Shown one piece after another: positions 58,158-64,000 of a DNA stretch of 64,000 bases. Location of the stretch: the NCBI GenBank assembly GCA_015680685.1, contig MNCI01017837.1, positions 151,471 through 215,470 of the forward strand, given 5' to 3'. The notes beneath the pieces are model-generated. The model ran no database searches. It saw only the letters and a program-made list of their open reading frames with translations, and was not told the origin of the DNA. Numbering within the stretch: position 1 is the first letter of the stretch; each line of letters opens with the position of its first letter. The position numbers and the translations under genes are program-made. This DNA comes from Gnetum montanum (taxonomy: Eukaryota > Streptophyta > Gnetopsida > Gnetales > Gnetaceae).

Positions 58158-59508
58158 ATGCTTGTTGGAACTTTGATGACTCCTGTAGCACATGAGGATG
58201 TGTTAGACTAACTACTACAAATAGGGCAAGTGATGATGCCCTTATTTGACATCCCCAATGATCTCACTGTAGCACAATTAGACCTCATCACCACCAAAGG
58301 AAAGTTGATCATGACTAAGGTCAGGGTGAAACACACAGAAGCAGAGGCGCAACATTTGCAACAAGAGTTTACCACCCTGAGAGCTAAATGATGGGATCTT
58401 ACCTAATTTATTGTGCCTCACTAGCTAGAGTAATTTAGAATAGAGAAACTCAACAAATTGATCAAGGAAAACAAAGTTCTAGATCAAGAAAAGGAAAAGG
58501 TGGTTTGGAATGCCTCTGGTGTTGATGCATAGTCTTATGCTCATAAAAAGGCATTGACTACCATGCAAGAAGAAAATAAACATCTTGCAATAGAAAATTC
58601 ACTGTTGATAACTATTGAAAAACAAAATAATGTTATGGAATAAAGTGTCCATCAGTTAAGAGAACAACTGATGAGGGTCAACTAAGATATTAGCAAACTA
58701 ACCCAAGAAAATAGAACCCTCTCAATGGAGGAGGTCCACGTCATCTGACAAAAGTCTACAATTGAACTAACCATGTGGTAGAATGAAGCCAAGAAGCATG
58801 AAAAGCTGAAAGAACACTTTTGCGACCAAGTAGGCATGTACAAGCAAATAAACAAAAAAGAAATCTAGATGGTGAAAGCCTGCATTGGGTCAATGTCAAC
58901 ACAAAATCCTAATTGGCAGCCAATTTTGGATAGCTATGCACTAGTCCATTAGGCAGAAGTAAAAAATAAAAACCTATAAATTGAAGATTTAAAGGAATAC
59001 ATGGTGTTGGCTAACCTCAAATATGCCAACCTTGCCATCTTAACAGCAAATTGACCTAGAAGCGAGTTGGAAAAATAGGTAGTGACCACCTATGTCCTAT
59101 ATGAGAAAGATTTTGTGGATAGAAAATCCACTTTGCAGAAACTTCACATAGCAAACTTTGTACTTGAAGTGGTTAAAACCTACTACCATGGATAAAAAGA
59201 TGTTGCTTCAGACCTAGCCAAGAGACTCATAGATTATCATGAATTCAAAGAAAATCTTAGGGCATTTGAAGAGGAGTGATGGCAGTTTGCATCCTGGTAT
59301 GTGAAGGCCAACAACATGTTTCCACAGCTACAATGCCCTTGGGATGTACTAGTGCCAGCACACATTAGTTTAGTAGCCTGGATGGTATAGGATCCAAGGA
59401 TGAAAGAAGAGAAGTTGTAGGCACTCCTCAACTACTACAAATTTAAGAAGCCTGGCAACAAAGGAAAGCAACCAATGTAGGAGGCACCACCTCCAGGCAC
59501 TACATGAG
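58158..59508 (+). pseudogene. F3 element coiled-coil gag-like protein, long version, 5' part missing
   Basis: The plus-strand reading gives a long Lys/Glu-rich, probably coiled-coil protein (EKLNKLIKENKVLDQEKEKV, ITKLTQEN-type heptads) with about twenty in-frame stops, ending NKGKQPM, stop, EAPPPGTT, stop. The second F3 copy ends KGKAPMEEPPPPGTT, so these are homologous. The 5' part is cut off by the T2 LTR at 58157. No protease or pol motif is present. Function is unknown; a gag role is inferred from position alone. Confidence 0.6.
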
Positions 59509-59694
59509 CTTCCCAGTTTTGTCTTATAATGTTGCGTCTACATTTTTGTAAAACACCATTGCAGCATGAAAGAGTCCATTTTTTCTTTGTCTAAGTCTAT
59601 CAATAATTCCATACCTTCCCAACACCTTGTAAAAAAAACTTGTTCCTCATTTTTTTTTAACTTGAGGACGAGTTTTCGTTTAGTCGTGGGGGTA
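59509..59694 (+). other. 3' region and polypurine tract of the first F3 internal part
   Basis: Contains 'aacttgaggacgagttttcgtttag' and ends GTCGTGGGGGTA immediately before an LTR. The second copy has 'actcgaggatgagttttcattcaattgtgggggta' at 61913-61948. The G-rich run is the likely PPT. Confidence 0.75.
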
Positions 59695-60593
59695 TGATGA
59701 GTTATCATGGTGTCAACCCTGATATCAAATACCTAATATCGAAGCCTCGATATCGAATAAGCAATATCAGGTCCCAAGAAATGATGTCGAATATTGAATA
59801 TCACCTCTCCCATGCTAGCCTATAAATACAACACTTGGATGCATAATTGAGATAGAGAGAAAATAGTTTAGTTTCAGTTTTCAGTTAGCTTCTTTGTAGA
59901 TTGTTAATTTTTAGTTATGTTATTTTCCCAGTGCATGCCCACAATGTGATGTTTGTAATCGTACGACACCTTTTTTTGAGTGTGATGTACTTGGACATGT
60001 TACATGACTAGAAATAAAGATAGAGATTACTTCCATCAATGTAGCATTTACTTAGATTTATTATTACTTTAATTATTTAATTGTTTAATTATTTGCTATT
60101 TTCTTTAGTTATTGTTTCCATTTATTATTATTTATTATTCTTGTCATTAAGCAGAACGAGTACAACTTAATCACGAGTGCTTAAGTGTAAGTACTTGGTA
60201 ATCCAGTAATGTATCATTTGGTAAACCCAGTGACATGCTTGGCAATCCTAGCAGTAGTTATATGAAGTCCAACATGTGTATGGATGATTGGGGATGGATA
60301 CTCATTGCACGTAGGCTAGTTTAGATCTTATTTTCCATTATTCATTAGCTTAATTAATTTTATCTCTTTATTGTCATTAGGGGTAGCCTAGGATTAGACA
60401 TCATCATATTCGTTGCTTTGGACTAAACCATAAGTGACAAAGCTACCACTAGCCCAAGTGGAAAGATAGTGAACTACGATTAGAGCATAACAATTTAGAT
60501 GCACAACTAGTCCCATCCATGGAATTCGACCAGATCGTGCATGAACGCTTGTGATTTGTATGGTTGGGCATAGGGGTACTTCACTATTCATTA
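59695..60593 (+). mobile_element. F3-family LTR (plus strand)
   Basis: Starts TGATGAGTTATCATGG and ends at TTCACTATTCATTA, aligned base for base with CTCGCCACTCATCA of the solo LTR with only transitions. TATA box TATAAATA at 59821-59828. It is the 3' LTR of the internal part at 58158-59694 and the 5' LTR of the one at 60594-61948. Confidence 0.88.
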
Positions 60594-60990
60594 GATGGAT
60601 TATATAAAAGGAAGCTTCTAGTCGTTATGTGTTGAATAGAATGAGAAAAAAAACTTTTGAAAACTTAATTTTTAATTTTGATAATAGTTTGCATCAAAAT
60701 AGCACATAAATTTTTTGAAATTCTTCATCACCCAAAGGAAATTATTAAGGGTAATTAGTTATAAAATTAAGGATAATGCCAAAAACAATTTCATTCCCCT
60801 AGTTATACTAGGAAAGTAGATTTGGACGCCACCTAAGCAAGGAGGATCAAACACTATAAATCTTTTGGGAAAATTTTTCTTCTAATAATTAACGTCACAC
60901 GGAGATAAAGCAAATTCATTAAGGCAAGCAGTAAGGTATAACCTAACTTGGGTAACAACATTACTAACGATTGGCCTCGTGTAATTGCAG
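60594..60990 (+). other. Leader of the short F3 internal part
   Basis: Non-coding, A-rich; no clear primer-binding site is seen next to the LTR. It ends 'gtaattgcag' before the likely start codon at 60991. Confidence 0.5.
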
Positions 60991-61760
60991 ATGGCTCTGA
61001 AATGTGGACAATAGGAAGGTCCTGCTCAAGGTGTGATCAAATGACCTAGGAGAGGTGAAGGACAAGTTCTTGCCGAACAACATGCAAAGCAAGAGGAATA
61101 ATCATTTAGCATCCACCAAGAGGACCCTGCTACTATACAATCAAGGCAAGCAAAAGGAGGAGCAGTTGCTACGACTGAACAAGGATAACATCTCACGTTG
61201 CCCCAGGATTGTGTCCAGGCCATTTAAGAGAAGTCCACATTCACGGCAATGATTGTAGAGTTAAACTTTGGATCTTTTGTAGAATTTGCTCCAGAGGCCA
61301 TTAGGGATCACCTCATAGGGTCCCCATTATGGCCTACCCTCTTTGAAAGTGGTGCCTGGTACTTAGGGGAAATGTACCAATTTTGGCACAACAAAGAAGA
61401 AGGCACCATAGTTAACATTTGTGGTGTGATTGTTGATTGCTCTGTTCAAGCCATTTTAGAAGTATTAAACCTTCCAAATACAGGGCCAAAGGTTGCTCAG
61501 AACCAGCTGGACACTTTTAGAACCGAGCAACTTAATAAACTGTTGACAGAGAATAAAAGGGTGGCGAAAGAAAAAGAGAAGGTTGACTGGGATGCCTCTA
61601 TGGCACAAGCACAAACTTACATGCATGCTAAGGCACTCAAGGCCTTGCAAGAAGAGAAACTCCAAGCCATACTTCAATGCCATCAAGTCTCAAAACCTAG
61701 AGCATGAGACAAGGGAAAAGCACCTATGGAGGAGCCACCGCCACCAGGAACTACATGAGT
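60991..61760 (+). pseudogene. F3 element gag-like protein, internally shortened
   Basis: The frame from ATG 60991 (MALKCGQ) continues, with several stops, into the open part 61249-61707 (FVEFAPEAIRDHLIGSPLWP, MYQFWHNKEEGTIVNICGV, AILEVLNLPNTGP), then a coiled-coil stretch and the end KGKAPMEEPPPPGTT with TGA at about 61756. Compared with the copy at 58158-59508 most of the coiled coil (roughly 0.8 kb) is missing. The N-terminal domain is unknown to me; the pattern '..VLNLPNTG' resembles the '..LFGVPADG' block of the T1/T2 extra gene, but this may be chance. Confidence 0.6.
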
Positions 61761-61948
61761 TCCACCAATTTTGTAGCTGTAGGATTTCCTTTCGCATTCT
61801 TTGTGTTGTGTCTCAATTTTTTTTGATTCCACACTGCGGCATAAATCCATTCTCACCATTCAATAATCCCATACCTATCCATTGTGTAATCAATGGAGTT
61901 TGTTCTCATTGTAACTCGAGGATGAGTTTTCATTCAATTGTGGGGGTA

Positions 61949-62729
61949 TGATGAGTCACCTTTTTGGCCAACCGTGATATCGCAACCTATCTCCTCATCT
62001 ATAAATAATAGGTAGAAAATTCCAATAGGCATTAGTTTTTGGAGTAAGTTTAAGTGTTTAGTTTTAAATTCTTTCTCTCAACACTTTTCCTCCTAGTGTA
62101 TGCCTGCAATGTGGTGATTGTAATTGTACGGCATATTTATTCGAGTGTGATGTACTTGGACACACACATGACCGGAAATAAAGATTAAGATTACTTCATC
62201 ATTGCATCATTTACTTAGTTTAATTAATTATTTATTTTTTTGTTATTTACCGCTTTCTTAGTTAATATCTCTCACCCTTATCTCCTAGCAACGCGGAATG
62301 AGTACGACTTAATCACAAGCCTTTAAGTGTGCCTACTTGGTAACTCAGTAGCGTACCTAGGCCATGTGCTTGGTAATCCCAATGGTAGTCATGCACGAGG
62401 TCCAAGATGTGTACGGATGATTAAGGAACGGATGCCCATCGCACTTAGGCTACTTTAGATTCTTTCTCACCCTCTCTCTCCTAGCTTAGTTAATATTATT
62501 TTCCATTGTCCTCAGGAGTAGCATTAGCATAGGAATACATCATACACCTCACTCTGGACTAAACCATACGTGACAAAGTTAACACTAGTCCAGATGGGAA
62601 GATAGCAAATTGTGACCTAAGGATAACTTTCTAGATATCACAACTAGTCCATCTACGGAGTTTGACCGGATCGTGTGTGAAATGCTCGTATTCGTATGGT
62701 TGAGTGTAGGGGTACCTTGCAACTCATCA
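61949..62729 (+). mobile_element. F3-family LTR, 3' LTR of the short F3 element
   Basis: Follows GTGGGGGTA. Starts TGATGAGTCACC, ends CCTTGCAACTCATCA, about 0.78 kb. TATA box at 62000-62007. It contains the block 'gtgtacggatgattaaggaacgg' found in all F3 LTRs. With 59695-61948 it forms an LTR element of 3.0 kb without pol, hence non-autonomous. Confidence 0.88.
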
Positions 62730-63540
62730 ATCTTTCTATTGGCATTCATCTTTAACACATATGAATTATTTCTCCTCAATGGCTTCTTTGTGAAAGAGAA
62801 AAATCATTCACATTTTTTTCTTAAATGTTTAGTTGCACAACATTCTTGGCAATGGACATCTAGAATTTTCAACAGCATTTAACTAAGCATTAATAATATC
62901 ATTCTTGATGTTTCTTTGTATTTGGAAGTGTCATTGACCACTTGTTCTCTATTCTATTTGAAAGCTTTTTTGAGCAGTTATTTTCTAACTATAAAATCAT
63001 AACTATGATCTTTCTTTAGGAGTTAAATCTTAGATTCTTAAAGATGTTACTTTTTAGTTATAGCTTTAATTAGGAAAGCATTTAGTGAACATTGAATAAT
63101 TAATTCATTTCCTGTAGTATTATTTCATTCTTGTTTTGTGAGCTCAAGATGGAAAAGCCATAAACTTCTATTACAATTTTTTTCTTATTTCTTATTGTTG
63201 CTTTCATTTTTCTTTGGAAAAAAAATACCCTTCTTCTCTTTGTATGCAATCCTTTTAGTAAGAATTAAAAACCCATAAAAGAACTACTAAATGAGGGCAA
63301 GACTTGGTCCTTTTCTTATTCTAGAATTAGTTGTAAATTTGAAGATTTGAAAAAGTATTTCTAAAACCATTAGGCTTTTTCTATAGATTCTCTCTTCTAT
63401 GTTGATGATTTAATATATGATGAATTCTTTAAATTATTATTCATTTTTTGGGATCCAATGCCTACTAAGTTCATTAGTTTTCTATGAGTAAAAATCATGT
63501 TATTTTATGGTTCAAAAAGAAAATAAAAGAATAAAATGAT
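62730..63540. other. AT-rich DNA with no recognised content
   Basis: About 0.8 kb that matches none of the repeat families in the window. It has only short reading frames and no clear splice or RNA gene signals. It may be the pre-insertion host DNA or another unrecognised repeat. Confidence 0.6.
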
Positions 63541-64000
63541 TGATGAGTGGCAAGGTACCCCTACACTCAACCATACGAATACGAGCATGCACGCGTGATC
63601 CGATCGAACTTCACAGACTAAATGCCTTAACACCATAAGAAACACTTGGGGTTAATCATTCATTGTCTTCCCAGGCTTACTTGTAAGTGTCACGGTGTAC
63701 GGTTAAGCAAGTCTGAGGTATGTGATTTTTTTGGTATTTTCAGGTTTATCGCCTAAGCTATGGGAGAAAGGGTTGAGAAACTAAGCTAACTCTAACTAAT
63801 GTCCTAAGTCTAAATTAACTAGCGTCAGCATCCGTTCCCACTTACCGGACACACCCTGAACTATGCAACTGTGGCTTACCAAATGCTAATCGTTACTGGG
63901 ATCACCACACGTAACGCAAGTGCTCGAAGTGGTCGTACTGAGGCACCTATTTAGCTTAAGTGTGATAAGCAGCCGATTCCTTAGCTAGCCGTACACACCC
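63541..64000 (-). mobile_element. F3-family LTR, inverted, cut by window edge
   Basis: Starts TGATGAGTGGCAAGGTACCCC and continues with 'cactcaaccatacgaatacgagcatgcacgcg', nearly identical to the solo LTR at 8900. More CpG remains here (for example 'cgcgtgatccgatcg') than in the other F3 copies, suggesting a younger insertion. Confidence 0.88.

Noticed and set aside
62673-62882. 69-residue frame near the right edge
   Set aside because: It begins inside the F3 LTR and has no recognisable motif or conserved partner in the window.
1-64000. CRISPR-like array from the short tandem repeats
   Set aside because: Units are contiguous and degenerate with no unique spacers, and the DNA is of plant nuclear type.

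Overview
The window is plant nuclear DNA made almost entirely of nested LTR retrotransposons. I see no host gene, tRNA, rRNA or CRISPR array. The evidence for a plant is Ty3/gypsy pol of the Tat/Ogre/Athila type (integrase without a chromodomain, a GQAExTNK-type motif), spliced genes with GTAAG donors, deep nesting, and strong CpG loss to TG/CA. A large-genome vascular plant such as a gymnosperm would fit, but the species cannot be read from the sequence. I use three working names: T1 and T2 for two subfamilies of one Tat/Ogre-like lineage, both on the minus strand, and F3 for an unrelated LTR element with TGATGAGT...ACTCATCA ends.

Layout. (1) 1-18799: old T2 element 'a': 3' LTR end (1-394), pol with IN-RNaseH-RT read on the minus strand (2124-5584), a plus-strand multi-exon gene (about 7541-12305), PR and gag on the minus strand (13035-16768), 5' LTR (17275-18799). 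An F3 solo LTR (8900-9867, 5-bp target duplication) interrupts the plus-strand gene. (2) 18800-58157: T2 copy 'b', which has lost its whole RT-RNaseH-IN part and keeps the plus-strand gene, PR-gag and an LTR (54926-58157). That LTR is split by a solo LTR of its own family (56304-57954, target duplication CCAAC). (3) 22777-48747: a 26-kb T1 array inserted in the plus-strand gene of copy b, with target duplication GCATG. It reads LTR A - truncated internal region - LTR B - complete internal region - LTR C. (4) 58158-64000: F3 material on the plus strand: a partial internal region, LTR (59695-60593), a shorter internal region, LTR (61949-62729), about 0.8 kb of AT-rich DNA with no recognised content, and the start of another, inverted F3 LTR (63541 onward).

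The most interesting system is the extra gene in T1/T2. All three internal regions with this part preserved carry, between PR and RT, a gene on the opposite strand to gag-pol with about seven or eight exons and about 1,000 codons. In copy c most splice junctions keep phase. Its first well-defined exon looks like an FCP1/NIF HAD phosphatase domain whose catalytic acids are replaced. The gene lies where Ogre-type elements have a pol intron, and candidate splice sites for such an intron (donor near 13035, acceptor at 5585) can be seen, so it may be an antisense gene inside a retrotransposon intron. The LTRs, gag leader and upstream region of the antisense gene are loaded with one palindromic motif per subfamily: GGTCACGCTG arms in T1, GACTACGCTCT arms in T2. 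A separate 30-38 bp repeat marks each module boundary. By analogy with VANC proteins of VANDAL transposons, the antisense protein might be an element-encoded regulator that recognises these motifs; this is inference.

No copy looks intact: each has in-frame stops or lost catalytic residues, mostly of the C-to-T / G-to-A type expected from deamination of methylated cytosine.
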